Shown: piece by piece, positions 17,875 to 26,416 of the stretch | Layout: the number at the start of each line of letters is the position of its first letter | How positions within the stretch are numbered: position 1 is the first letter of the stretch | Source: JABWAJ01 sp038323375 | GTDB lineage: Bacteria; Bacteroidota; Bacteroidia; Chitinophagales; Saprospiraceae | Assembly: GCA_038323375.1 (NCBI GenBank) | Contig: JBBQGV010000014.1 | Coordinates: 1 to 64,000, forward strand | Length of the DNA: 64,000 nt | Reading direction: 5' to 3' | Translations under genes and position numbers: made by a program | The notes under the pieces: model-generated | Told to the model about the DNA's origin: nothing | Databases searched by the model: none | Seen by the model: the letters and a program-made list of their open reading frames with translations, nothing else

Positions 17875-18411
17875 GTGGACGAAAAAACATTGATCGCTGC
17901 CTGCAAGCAGGAAGACCGGAAAGCGCAACAAATGTTGTTTGAACGCTATTCGCCTGTCATGCTGGGAGTTTGCAGGCGCTATCTGAAACGGGAAGAAGAT
18001 GCGGAAGATGTATTGGTTGAAGCGTTTTATAAAGTACTGACCAACATCAACCAATTCAGGGATATGGGCAGCTTTGAGGGATGGATTCGCCGCATTGTGG
18101 TAAACGAAGCCCTGATGTTTTTGCGACGTACCCACGCCCTGCAACACGCACAGGAGTTGAATCCCCAGATTGATGCCGGGGAAAATGCAACAATCGAAGA
18201 AGAGATAAGTGCCCGGGAATTGCTGAGTTTTTTAGAACAATTGCCGACCGGCTACCGAACCATATTTAATCTTTACATACTGGAAGGAATGAAGCATCGC
18301 GAAATCGCGGAGTTGCTTGGCATCAGCATCAACACCTCAAAGTCTCAACTGATCCTGGCCAAACAACGGCTTCAGGAAATATTGATTCGCCAGCGATATC
18401 CGCTTCAATAA
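17875..18411 (+). CDS. ECF-type RNA polymerase sigma factor
   Basis: This 178-residue protein has sigma region 2 (QQMLFERYSPVMLGVCRRYL, then EDAEDVLVEAFYKVL) and region 4 (GYRTIFNLYILEGMKHREIA, ELLGISINTSKSQLILAKQR), the layout of ECF sigma-70 factors of Bacteroidota. The GTG start at 17875 gives a normal ECF N-terminus (DEKTLIAACKQED). No ATG is in frame nearby. The next gene, 34 bp downstream, encodes a one-pass membrane protein that is likely its anti-sigma partner. The regulon is unknown. Confidence 0.9.
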   Translation: MDEKTLIAACKQEDRKAQQMLFERYSPVMLGVCRRYLKREEDAEDVLVEAFYKVLTNINQFRDMGSFEGWIRRIVVNEALMFLRRTHALQHAQELNPQIDAGENATIEEEISARELLSFLEQLPTGYRTIFNLYILEGMKHREIAELLGISINTSKSQLILAKQRLQEILIRQRYPLQ

Positions 18412-18445
18412 ACAGTTAACGCATTCGAGCATAAAAAAAACAACT

Positions 18446-18862
18446 ATGAAAAAGAGAAGAGACGTCTTTGACGCTTTTCGCGAAAGTGGCCAACAGCTAA
18501 AAGCAACCCCCTCCAGCTCGGCCTGGCGCAAATTGGAAGGTAAGTTGGATGCGCAACGGCGCAGGCGACGCATTCAGTTTTTCGGTATCACCAGCATCGC
18601 TGCTGTGCTTGCCTTCGTGGTCGCTTTAGCAGCCATCCTGCCTTTGTTGGACAATGCCCGACAAACGGCGTATGCGAAAACCGAAAATCCGGCACCTCAA
18701 AGCTTTGAAACGCTAATCCCTGTTTCTGAAGCAGACGAAGCGCCGATCCGGGCAGTCGAATTTTCGCGGCAACACGAGCGGGCAGCCCGACCCATTGCAG
18801 AAGGGAGCAGTGGACAAAAGCTGGTACTGGCTTTTCAGGCTGAATCCGGCGGGTCGAAATAA
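18446..18862 (+). CDS. One-pass membrane protein, probable anti-sigma partner
   Basis: This 138-residue protein has an N-terminal cytosolic segment (DVFDAFRESGQQLKATPSSS, AWRKLEGKLD), a basic patch (QRRRRR), one transmembrane helix at about 49-70, and a low-complexity periplasmic tail. This is the layout of anti-sigma factors encoded after ECF sigma genes in Bacteroidota, where WxKLxxKL near the N-terminus is typical. No zinc-binding HxxxCxxC motif is present. The anti-sigma function is inferred from position and topology. Confidence 0.65.
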   Translation: MKKRRDVFDAFRESGQQLKATPSSSAWRKLEGKLDAQRRRRRIQFFGITSIAAVLAFVVALAAILPLLDNARQTAYAKTENPAPQSFETLIPVSEADEAPIRAVEFSRQHERAARPIAEGSSGQKLVLAFQAESGGSK

Positions 18863-19165
18863 AAATCCGGACGCCGATTCTGATCAATACCCTTGTTTTT
18901 TCAAACAAATGGATGATCGAATTACTTGATACCCGTTGAAGGACAAATAATTCATAATCGGGAGTTTGGTGCGGTTTGTGAGGGCGTCACGCTATCGGAC
19001 TATAAAGACGGACACTAATTAGTGTCTGTCCATTTAGTCGGTGTCTGTTCTTTAGAGTTCGAGAGCAAGGCGTGTTTTGCCCCAAAAATGGGAGTTTACT
19101 CGCGTAAATGACCAGTTTTGGAGTAAAACACAACGCAGTTATCGGACTATAAAGACAGACACTAA
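18863..19165. repeat. Gene-free spacer with a 28-bp direct repeat and palindrome
   Basis: No gene is visible here. A sequence of about 28 bp reading TATCGGACTATAAAGAC then G/A-GACACTAATT occurs at 18993-19020 and again at 19140-19167, the second copy running into the stop codon of the minus-strand gene. The first copy is followed by a perfect 16-bp palindrome (GACACTAATTAGTGTC, 19011-19026). Between the copies lies TTTAGAGTTCGAGAGCAAGGC (19051-19071), which reappears in inverse orientation at about 90-110 with one mismatch. The arrangement could be a small non-autonomous element or a recombination scar. Confidence 0.6.
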
Positions 19166-20728
19166 TTAATCGCGAACCAATTCAAAGTCCGTACGCCGGT
19201 TTTGAGCGCGGCCACTTTCAGCGCTGTTGGAACCGACTGGTTTATCCGGACCATTGCCAACGACAATAAAGCGATTTGAGGACATTGAATGCGCCTGAGC
19301 CAGGTAGTTCGCCACAGATTGGGCCCGTTTCTGAGAAAGGGCTATATTGGAAGCGCGGTTACCCACATTGTCGGTATTGCCTTCAATACGGATTCTGGAA
19401 TTTCCAAAAGCTTTCGCAATGTCCACGAATTCTTTGTCAATGATGTATTTCGAATTTTCATCCAGCAAAAACTCACCACTTCGGAAACTGATGCTCACGC
19501 GTTTGGTGGCAAAAGCCTCTTTTTCTTTTCCTTCATCGGCAGCAACTTTGGTGAATGCCTTTTGCCCTTCCGCCGCATGTTCGCTCCCGCTGAGAGAAGT
19601 AGTCGCAGTGACTAAGCCCGGATAAGCAACTTGGCGAAATAACGGAACACGTCCTTCGATGTAGCCCAGCGCAGCGTACTTTTCAGACATATTGGTGTAC
19701 AGGTTATTGCCGGTTACGCCTTTGAATCCCGAGTTCAACCCAAAGAAGTTCTGGTTGTCGCCATGCGTAACCAAACGCACATTGCCAATCATCTGGTCAG
19801 CCTCGTCTGTGGACAGCGCCGTGCCGCGTTCTGTGAATTCTTCTGCCAGAATTTGGGCAGCTTTCCTACGGGATTCCTTAGAAGCATTAATTTCGGCGGC
19901 GCCGCGCATCCAGCCTTCATACAGCTTTTGAAGCTTGGCCTTATTTTTTTCAGCATACTCGCGCTTCGCTAAAAAAACGTCGGCAATGATAAACGAAGCG
20001 GAACGGGTGCTTTCCAAAATTCGCGATCCGGGCACTGCTTTTGTGCAAAGGATATCGTCCGGACTCCACACCACCGCAGCATCCACATTGCGGCTTTTGA
20101 ACACTTCCGCTGCGTCAATGGCGTTTGGCTGAGCGACAATCTCAATGTCTTTAGCGGTCAGACCACCCGCTTCGAGCAACCAAAGCAGGAAAGAATGCGA
20201 AGGCGTCAATTCAGCAACAGCCACTTTTTTACCTTTCAGGTCAGAGACTTTTGTGATGCCGGGCCGGGCAACTACGGCATCGCCACCCCTCGACCAGTCG
20301 GATTGGAAGACCACAACCGGATCAAAATCAGCAAGTCCGTTTACTTCTGTGGGGAATGCATCAATGGTTTGCCAAAGCAGGTTGACTTCATCCGCTTTAA
20401 ACGCATTTCTCGAAGCTTCAAAGTCATCCAGGACTTTAAATTCAACATCAATGCCGTATTCTTTCGAAAAACGGGACTTGGCGCTGGCTTCAAAGCCTTC
20501 GTTGAAATACTGCCCGCCGGCGTATCCACCCCAAGTGACCACGCCGACCTTAATGACGTCGTCGTCTCCGGCGCTGCTTTTGCCGGAAGACTTTTTTTCT
20601 TCTTTGGCTTCCGTTGTGCCGTCACCGGCACCATCCAGAACTCCGGAATATTTCAATCCAAAAAAAGTACCACCCAAGACTGCCAGAACGATGAGCAGTT
20701 TGGAAAAGGTAGTGAGTCGTGCTGCCAT
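19166..20728 (-). CDS. Solute-binding (NMT1/SsuA-like) and OmpA fusion protein
   Basis: This 520-residue protein begins with a signal-anchor helix (about 9-28) and a charged linker. A periplasmic solute-binding domain of the NMT1/SsuA type (about 55-360, starting VIKVGVVTWGGYAGGQYFNE) is followed by an OmpA/MotB-like peptidoglycan-binding domain (about 400-520, with IRIEGNTDNVGNRASNIALS, QKRAQSVANYL and the Arg-rich NRRTDFELV end). It should be tethered to the inner membrane and the peptidoglycan, so free shuttling to an ABC transporter is unlikely, and none is encoded nearby. It is the last gene of a four-gene operon, 9 bp after a coiled-coil membrane protein. A cell-wall or envelope-stress sensing role is inference. 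Confidence 0.8.
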   Translation of the reverse strand: MAARLTTFSKLLIVLAVLGGTFFGLKYSGVLDGAGDGTTEAKEEKKSSGKSSAGDDDVIKVGVVTWGGYAGGQYFNEGFEASAKSRFSKEYGIDVEFKVLDDFEASRNAFKADEVNLLWQTIDAFPTEVNGLADFDPVVVFQSDWSRGGDAVVARPGITKVSDLKGKKVAVAELTPSHSFLLWLLEAGGLTAKDIEIVAQPNAIDAAEVFKSRNVDAAVVWSPDDILCTKAVPGSRILESTRSASFIIADVFLAKREYAEKNKAKLQKLYEGWMRGAAEINASKESRRKAAQILAEEFTERGTALSTDEADQMIGNVRLVTHGDNQNFFGLNSGFKGVTGNNLYTNMSEKYAALGYIEGRVPLFRQVAYPGLVTATTSLSGSEHAAEGQKAFTKVAADEGKEKEAFATKRVSISFRSGEFLLDENSKYIIDKEFVDIAKAFGNSRIRIEGNTDNVGNRASNIALSQKRAQSVANYLAQAHSMSSNRFIVVGNGPDKPVGSNSAESGRAQNRRTDFELVRD

Positions 20729-20737
20729 AATTGGTTT

Positions 20738-21772
20738 TTATGATTCAAAAAAGTTGTCGTACTGGTTTTTGTGGCTCGTTTCCCGCACAGGCATTTTCAT
20801 GGGTTCATTCAAATCGAGCACTTCTGTTTCATCGTTTGCCTGAACGAGCAAGCGTTGTTTTTCTTCGCCCAACAGGAAAGAAACCCCTTCGTTTTCCCAC
20901 TTTTCCAGCATTTTCAGGCCTTCTTCTTCAAAAATGCCATTCTGGAGATCCACAGAATCCATAAATCCGGAAGACATTTCCATAAAACGCTCCATTTCAC
21001 CAACTTTATTGGCCACGTCTTCTGTGATGGCTTCCATGGCCATATCGAACATGGCACGTTTATCCGGATCGCCGGAGATGATGCTCATGGCCGAACGCAT
21101 GGCACCGTGGCTGGCGTGGATGGCTTTGCGCTCCTGTTCTTTTACGTCTACCTGGTCTTTGATGTCTTCCATCAAAACCTGAGAGTTTTCGTACATTTTG
21201 GTGAGAACACGGTAGAGGATTTCCATTTTTTTGTACAAATCCTCAAGGCGAATATTGGATTCCTGAAGTCGGCCTGCGCGGCGCGATTTCAGAATCATCA
21301 CTGATTGTTTGTTCGTTTCCTTAGCCTTGCTGGCGATGTGCAGGTTGCTTTGGATTTCTTTTTTGTTGTTGACAATGACTTCCTGCAGCTTGTGCATTTG
21401 TCCGCGCAACTGGCTGATCTGGCGGTTCATTTTGCGTAGGTTGTCCGATAAATCCTCGACATAGGTTTTAAGGATGCCGATGGGATCAATTTGCACAAAA
21501 AGACCGGTCATCCAGCGCATGATGCTTTTATAACCGTACCAGACTAAATTACGCATCTTAGGGTCGAGTACCATATAAACGATGGCACCGATCGCGACCA
21601 GCATCAAGCTCAGGTAGAGCGTATTTTGAGCCAGCGTCAACAAAAATGGCAGAGCCGTATAAAGCAGAAAGCCGCCGCCCAGTACCACACCGCCCAATAC
21701 CAGCGCTCCGGTGATGCCTTCGGGGCGTTGCCAAAATGATTTAGCTTTAAATTCTTTGCTGTAATTTTCCAT
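20738..21772 (-). CDS. Two-helix membrane protein with long coiled coil
   Basis: This protein of about 344 residues starts at MENYSKEFKAK (a longer reading frame upstream has no support). It has two adjacent transmembrane helices (about 20-45 and 48-65), then a long helical region (about 95-250) rich in heptads (NLRKMNRQISQLRGQMHKLQ), and an acidic C-terminal tail. The order of membrane hairpin followed by coiled coil is reminiscent of PspA/TelA/XpaC-type envelope proteins, but I see no diagnostic motif. It lies in an operon with the solute-binding/OmpA protein, a small membrane protein and a coiled-coil protein. Function unknown. Confidence 0.75.
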   Translation of the reverse strand: MENYSKEFKAKSFWQRPEGITGALVLGGVVLGGGFLLYTALPFLLTLAQNTLYLSLMLVAIGAIVYMVLDPKMRNLVWYGYKSIMRWMTGLFVQIDPIGILKTYVEDLSDNLRKMNRQISQLRGQMHKLQEVIVNNKKEIQSNLHIASKAKETNKQSVMILKSRRAGRLQESNIRLEDLYKKMEILYRVLTKMYENSQVLMEDIKDQVDVKEQERKAIHASHGAMRSAMSIISGDPDKRAMFDMAMEAITEDVANKVGEMERFMEMSSGFMDSVDLQNGIFEEEGLKMLEKWENEGVSFLLGEEKQRLLVQANDETEVLDLNEPMKMPVRETSHKNQYDNFFES

Positions 21773-21870
21773 TAGAAACCGATTGATTTTTCCTTTTGAG
21801 CAATTGCCCTGTAAATATAATGCAAGATGTAAAACCCCCATAACAGGAGCCAAAAAACATGCCGTTCCTT

Positions 21871-22056
21871 TCAGGTTTTCTTCTTCAGCATGCGGGAAAT
21901 CATATAAACGCCCGCCAATACCAAGGCCACAATGACGGCAAGGTAGATGAGGTTGAAAGCAATGGACAACAAGGCCGGTAAAAACCGGATGAGTACGATG
22001 GCTGCCAAAGCGATGACGCCAATGCCGACGACTCTGTTGATCTGTTGTTGTTGCAT
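21871..22056 (-). CDS. Small two-helix membrane protein
   Basis: This 61-residue protein has two hydrophobic helices (VVGIGVIALAAIVLIRFLPA and NLIYLAVIVALVLAGVYMIS) and a basic tail (RMLKKKT). It starts 5 bp after the stop of the upstream coiled-coil gene on the same strand, so translation is probably coupled. No family recognised. Its position in the envelope operon suggests a membrane anchor or scaffold. Confidence 0.65.
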   Translation of the reverse strand: MQQQQINRVVGIGVIALAAIVLIRFLPALLSIAFNLIYLAVIVALVLAGVYMISRMLKKKT

Positions 22057-22061
22057 GATCG

Positions 22062-22736
22062 TTATTTTAAGAAGTTTTTGATATTATCGAGATCGCTGCG
22101 AATTTGCTGAACCAGCGCTTCATAAGACGCAACAAAATTACTTCGGGTCGTTTCTACTTTTACACTGGCTTCCGTCATTTCCTGCTTCATTTGTTTGGCT
22201 TTAGCCTGATCCGCTTCAATTTCGACGGTGAGTTGCTTGATTTGCTCCGCTTTTGCTTTAATGGATTCTTCCAGTTTGAGGATGTGTTGTTCTTTTTCCC
22301 CAATCTGCTTCGCTTTTTGGTTGTTCACCGCCGTTTCAAACTTCTGCTCTTCCTGTTTTAGCACATCAAGGTAGTGCTGACCGGTTTGCAGGAGGCGTTC
22401 CACCGTCACGCCCATCGTCTGCGCCATAGCATACGCAGATTGGTAACGGGTTTGTTCGTCCATCGGCATTTTTTTTAGCGAATTGAGCGATTGTTTGAAT
22501 TCCAAATAATCAAACCCCTCCACATTGTTTTGCTCCATTGCCTTGAACAGTACTTCTGTCAGCTCTGGCACTGCTTTCCCCGGTTCGGAAGACCCTGTTG
22601 CAGGCGTGGTGTTCTGCGTTATTTTGGAGGCCGGCTGTTCTTTCAACCCCGCTTTACCTTGCTGGGGGTCAGACGAAGGCATTTTATTGGAATTTTCTTC
22701 TTCAACAACAAAAAGAGACTTCAGATTTTTAAACAT
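22062..22736 (-). CDS. Coiled-coil protein of envelope operon
   Basis: This protein of about 224 residues starts at MFKNLKSLFVVEEEN (11 extra codons upstream are possible but less likely). It has a Pro/Ser/Thr-rich linker (about 18-55), a helical domain with FDYLEFKQSLNSLKKMPMDE, and a long C-terminal coiled coil (about 125-220) rich in Lys, Glu and Gln. There is no signal peptide, so it is probably cytosolic and may bind the coiled-coil membrane protein in the same operon. It is the first gene of the minus-strand operon ending at 19166. No known function. Confidence 0.7.
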   Translation of the reverse strand: MFKNLKSLFVVEEENSNKMPSSDPQQGKAGLKEQPASKITQNTTPATGSSEPGKAVPELTEVLFKAMEQNNVEGFDYLEFKQSLNSLKKMPMDEQTRYQSAYAMAQTMGVTVERLLQTGQHYLDVLKQEEQKFETAVNNQKAKQIGEKEQHILKLEESIKAKAEQIKQLTVEIEADQAKAKQMKQEMTEASVKVETTRSNFVASYEALVQQIRSDLDNIKNFLK

Positions 22737-22870
22737 GCTTAGAATATTGTGATGTTGCAAAGATAACACGTAAATGCGGCGAATGCGTTGCGTGCGTTAG
22801 ACTAAAAAGGATTAAAACTCTACAAAGGAAGAAAAAAAGCGCTGATTCTACAAAGGAAGCCCCTAATCCA

Positions 22871-22878
22871 TACTTTTG
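22871..22878 (+). promoter_or_regulatory. -7 box of the glycosyltransferase gene
   Basis: TACTTTTG matches TAnnTTTG perfectly and lies 18 bp upstream of the ATG at 22897. This favours that ATG over the TTG at 22876, which overlaps the box. Confidence 0.5.
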
Positions 22879-22896
22879 CGCGATAATCTGTTGCCT

Positions 22897-23637
22897 ATGA
22901 CTTTCGATGTTACGATTCCTGTACTAAACGAAGAAGCGACGCTTGCGCAAAATGTGCGCATCCTGCATGCTTTTCTGAAGGAGCATTTCCGAGAACCAGG
23001 CCAATGGCGCATTGTCATCGCAGATAATGGCTCTACTGACAAAACACCGGAAATCGGCCAGCAGTTGATGGCTGAATTTCCGGAAGTTGCTTTCCTCAAA
23101 GTGCCAAAAAAAGGCGTTGGCTTAGCGTTAAAAACTTCCTGGAGCCAATCGCAGGCCGACATCGTAGGCTATATGGATCTTGATCTGGCGACCGATTTAT
23201 CCCATTTCCTGGAAGCTTACGAGGCCATCGCGCACAAAAACTACGACATCGTTTATGCCACCCGCCTGCACTGGCGTTCAAAAGTCATCGGAAGAACCCT
23301 GAAACGGGAAATCGCATCCAGGGTTTTCAACTTGTTGCTAAAAATCTACCTCGGTATCCGATTTTCAGACGGTATGTGTGGTTTTAAATTCCTGAAACGC
23401 AGCTTATACGAGGGGATCTACCAGGGTGGTGCCCAAAACGACGGCTGGTTTTTTTCCACAGAACTCTTGGTCGTTTCTGAGTGGAAAGGTCTGAAAATAT
23501 TTGAATTACCCGTAACATGGACAGACGACACCAGCAGCAGCCGCGTACAGGTGATTCCGCTTGCTAAAAAATACATCGCCGACATGCGGGCGCTGCGCCG
23601 GAAACAATTTACAAAACCCGATTCCTTGTCATCATGA
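22897..23637 (+). CDS. Family 2 glycosyltransferase (polyprenyl-phosphate sugar transferase-like)
   Basis: This protein of about 246 residues starts at MTFDVTIPVLNEE. It has a GT-A fold with VTIPVLNEEATLAQNV, IADNGSTDKT, and the metal-binding YMDLDLATDLSH (DLD in place of DxD), and later the family-typical DGMCGFKFLKR. These motifs fit dolichol- or undecaprenyl-phosphate glycosyltransferases of the DPM1/ArnC group, though no C-terminal membrane helices are present. The ATG of a decayed EamA transporter overlaps its stop codon. Confidence 0.88.
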   Translation: MTFDVTIPVLNEEATLAQNVRILHAFLKEHFREPGQWRIVIADNGSTDKTPEIGQQLMAEFPEVAFLKVPKKGVGLALKTSWSQSQADIVGYMDLDLATDLSHFLEAYEAIAHKNYDIVYATRLHWRSKVIGRTLKREIASRVFNLLLKIYLGIRFSDGMCGFKFLKRSLYEGIYQGGAQNDGWFFSTELLVVSEWKGLKIFELPVTWTDDTSSSRVQVIPLAKKYIADMRALRRKQFTKPDSLSS

Positions 23638-23922
23638 CTTTTTTGAAACAACTTTCTTCCGACCAGGCGGGCATTCTTGCGGTAATCGTGGCCGCGATTT
23701 TGTGGAGTATTTACTTATGGCCTAAAACGCACCTTAGCGGTGGAAAGCGCCTTGATCGCCATGCTGGAACCCATTCTGAACCCGGTCTGGGTATTCATTG
23801 GCTATAAAGAGTGCCCGGCCAACTTAGCCATTATGGGCGGATTGGTCATTATTGCCATGCTGGTCATTCGGACAATTGCCACTGAACGGGCAAAATTGCG
23901 CAGAAAGCAGGCTGCTTTTTGA
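23634..23922 (+). pseudogene. EamA/DMT-family transporter remnant
   Basis: An ATG at 23634 overlapping the glycosyltransferase stop opens a frame coding one hydrophobic helix (AGILAVIVAAILWSIYLWP), then loses sense. From about 23740 another frame reads ALIAMLEPILNPVWVFIGY then LAIMGGLVIIAMLVIR, which is the typical last two helices of an EamA-type drug/metabolite transporter. A complete protein would be about 290 residues. Here the first helix and the last two are joined out of frame, so a large internal deletion of about 200 residues is likely. Calling it dead rather than two microproteins is inference, but the EamA end signature is clear. Confidence 0.65.
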
Positions 23923-24026
23923 CCGATTTCGGGCAAACTGATTATCTTTCTGCCACTTTGATTAATAGACTTGTTGCGACGGTATCATCGCGGGCGCAAC
24001 AAGTTTAATTTATTCCTGACGCTAAG

Positions 24027-24989
24027 ATGAACCACTCGTTTATTGTTGCTTTGCTTTTGCTTTCAACTGGAATTTGTGCGCAATCTGCTGCGCCAACCGT
24101 TGAAACCATTGCCATTCCAGGAACAAAACAATCCTTCCGGATGGCCCTGCTGCCTGGCGGAACCTTCGAGATGGGCAGTCCGGGTACAGAACCTGGACGG
24201 GCCGTCAATGAAGGACAGCATAAGGTTGAAGTCAATAGCTTCTGGATTGGCGTACACGAGGTGACTTTCGATGAGTTCTTTTGTTTTCAGTTCAAAGAAT
24301 ACGACTCCGATGTTGCTGCTACACCGGATTTTAAAGCCGATGCCGTAGCGCGCCCTTCCCCTCCCTACTACGATTTTACGTACGGCCGGGGAAAAGCCGA
24401 TGGTTTTCCAGCAACAACCATGACCCAGCAGTCCGCCCTCCGCTATTGCCAGTGGTTGTCTGACAAAACGGGCGATTTTTACCGCCTGCCAACGGAAGCA
24501 GAATGGGAATACGCCTGCCGCGCCGGCACGAATTCCGCGTACTCCTGGGGCGAAGACGCCTCTAAAGCGTCCGAATTTGCCTGGTTTTTTGACAACAGCA
24601 GCGGTTCTTATCAAAAAACCGGCACGAAAAAGCCCAATCCCTGGGGTTTGTACGATATGCACGGCAACGTAATGGAATGGTGCCTGGATTTTTATGTGGA
24701 GGACTATTTTCAACGCTTAGATACAGCATCGGTCAACCCATTGATTTTACCCACCAAAAAACACGCGCGCGCTCTGAAAGGCGGTAGTTTTGAAGACGAT
24801 GCCCCAGCCCTGCGCAGCGCAGCCCGCCGGAAAAGCGACCCGAAATGGCAGGCCCGCGACCCCCAAATTCCCAAAAGCAAGTGGTGGAATCCAGAGTCGC
24901 CATTTGTCGGCTTTCGAATTGTACGGGAAATGAAAAAGGTTTCCAAAGCCGAAAGGGATCGGTTTTTTGAGCGGGTCATTAAGGATTGA
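24027..24989 (+). CDS. Exported FGE-sulfatase (SUMF1) fold protein
   Basis: This 320-residue protein has a signal peptide (about 1-18, ending GICAQ) and an FGE-sulfatase domain: GGTFEMGSPGTEPGR, FWIGVHEVTFDEF, YRLPTEAEWEYACRAG, PNPWGLYDMHGNVMEWCLD, and LKGGSFEDDAPALRSAARR. True formylglycine-generating enzymes carry two cysteines in the last motif. Here there are none, so it is probably not a sulfatase activator but a ligand-binding or other enzyme of this fold. It precedes a Tat-exported oxidoreductase by 96 bp on the same strand. Confidence 0.85.
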   Translation: MNHSFIVALLLLSTGICAQSAAPTVETIAIPGTKQSFRMALLPGGTFEMGSPGTEPGRAVNEGQHKVEVNSFWIGVHEVTFDEFFCFQFKEYDSDVAATPDFKADAVARPSPPYYDFTYGRGKADGFPATTMTQQSALRYCQWLSDKTGDFYRLPTEAEWEYACRAGTNSAYSWGEDASKASEFAWFFDNSSGSYQKTGTKKPNPWGLYDMHGNVMEWCLDFYVEDYFQRLDTASVNPLILPTKKHARALKGGSFEDDAPALRSAARRKSDPKWQARDPQIPKSKWWNPESPFVGFRIVREMKKVSKAERDRFFERVIKD

Positions 24990-25014
24990 CGATGGACGGA
25001 TACAAGCCCAAGGG

Positions 25015-25056
25015 TTAACCCCCGCTGTGCGGGACAGGCTTTTCTACTTTAACCTT
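25015..25056. repeat. CCCGC-TG-TGCGGGACAGGC repeat, copy A
   Basis: This intergenic stretch contains TTAACCCCCGC, a small stem (CCCGC/GCGGG), GGGACAGGCTTTTCTACTT and TAACCTTA. It is almost identical to the reverse complement of 40568-40614. A shorter related copy lies at about 26530-26552. Confidence 0.6.
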
Positions 25057-25084
25057 ATCATGCAACCTTCAACCTTCACTTAAA

Positions 25085-26416
25085 ATGAGTAAAACAACCA
25101 GACGCGATTTCATCAAAACGTCCACTGCGGTAACCGGTGGAATGATGCTCGGGGGACTTTCCTTAGCGCAGGCGGCCAACAGCTTTACGGACGACGCCAT
25201 CAAAGTGGCGTTGGTCGGCTGCGGCGGACGCGGAACCGGTGCCGCCGTACAAGCCCTCTTGACGAAACAAAACGTAAAACTCGTTGCAATGGCCGACGCT
25301 TTCCGCCACCGCCTCGACGATGCTTACAAAAGCATTACTGCCGACGACCTCGCCGAAGTGATCGGTGTGGAAGGCAACGTAAAAAGCCGGGTAGACGTGC
25401 CGGAAGAACGCAAATACGTGGGTTTCGATGCATACAAAAAAGCCATTGCGCACGCTGATGTGGTGATTTTAGCCACGCCGCCGGGCTTCCGTCCCGATCA
25501 TTTTGCCGAAGCCGTCGCGCAAGGGAAACAGGTTTTTATGGAAAAACCCGTAGCCACCGATGCACCCGGCATTCGCAAAGTACTGGAAGCTGCCGAAATG
25601 GCAAAGCAAAAAAAACTGAACGTGGTCGTTGGCCTGCAACGCCACTACCAGAAGGTCTATCGTCAATGGGTGGACATGCTGCAAAACGGCGTCATTGGCG
25701 ACATCGTCTCCTCTCGGGTGTATTGGAACATGGGCGCGCTATGGGTAAATCCGCGCAAACCAGACGCCACCGAAATGTCCTACCAAATGACCAACTGGTA
25801 CTATTTCAACTGGTTGTGCGGCGACCACATCGTAGAGCAGCACGTACACAATATTGATGTTTCCAATTGGGTGAAACAAGCCTATCCGATCCGCGCGTAC
25901 GGCAGCGGCGGGCGTCAGGTACGCGTGGGCAAAGAATACGGCGAAATTTTCGACCACCACGTCGTGGAGTTTGAATACGCCGACGGTTCGCGCATGTTCA
26001 GTCAGTGCCGCCAGATTCCGGGCACGAAAGAATCCGTGACGGAAGCTTTTCACGGCACCAACGGCACAGCTCCCTGGCCGGGCCGCATCCAGACCCGCAG
26101 CGGTTATGCCCTGATGAATTACAACGACAAAGGTGATCCGGATCCTTATCAGAATGAGCACGACGAGTTGTTCGCGGCCATTGCGAAATCAGAATACAAA
26201 TTTGCTGACGCAGAAAACGCTGCAAAAAGCACACTGACCGCCATGATGGGCCGCATGGCCACCTACTCCGGCCAACTCATTGAATGGGATGCTGCGCTGA
26301 ATTCCAAAATCAGCCTGATGCCGGAAAAATTAGACTGGAATGCGAATCCGAAATTGTTGCCCGGAGCGGATGGATTATACGCCTGCGCTGTGCCGGGGAT
26401 TACGAAGGTAGTTTAG
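25085..26416 (+). CDS. Tat-exported Gfo/Idh/MocA-family oxidoreductase
   Basis: This 443-residue protein begins with a twin-arginine signal (TTRRDFIKTSTAVTGGMMLG, cut after LAQA), so it should be exported folded, cofactor included. The Rossmann fold starts with KVALVGCGGRGTGAAVQALL, and the family motif FMEKPVATDAPG (EKP) follows near residues 151-162. DHIVEQHVHNIDVSNW carries the catalytic-type His/Asp residues. Members of this secreted group act on sugars or glycosyl groups with NAD(P) as tightly bound cofactor. The substrate is unknown. It lies between an FGE-fold protein and ApbE. Confidence 0.9.
   Translation: MSKTTRRDFIKTSTAVTGGMMLGGLSLAQAANSFTDDAIKVALVGCGGRGTGAAVQALLTKQNVKLVAMADAFRHRLDDAYKSITADDLAEVIGVEGNVKSRVDVPEERKYVGFDAYKKAIAHADVVILATPPGFRPDHFAEAVAQGKQVFMEKPVATDAPGIRKVLEAAEMAKQKKLNVVVGLQRHYQKVYRQWVDMLQNGVIGDIVSSRVYWNMGALWVNPRKPDATEMSYQMTNWYYFNWLCGDHIVEQHVHNIDVSNWVKQAYPIRAYGSGGRQVRVGKEYGEIFDHHVVEFEYADGSRMFSQCRQIPGTKESVTEAFHGTNGTAPWPGRIQTRSGYALMNYNDKGDPDPYQNEHDELFAAIAKSEYKFADAENAAKSTLTAMMGRMATYSGQLIEWDAALNSKISLMPEKLDWNANPKLLPGADGLYACAVPGITKVV

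Noticed and set aside
20738..21772. Assignment as TelA/XpaC toxic-anion resistance or PspA
   Set aside because: General architecture is similar, but I see no diagnostic motif, so only a structural description is given.
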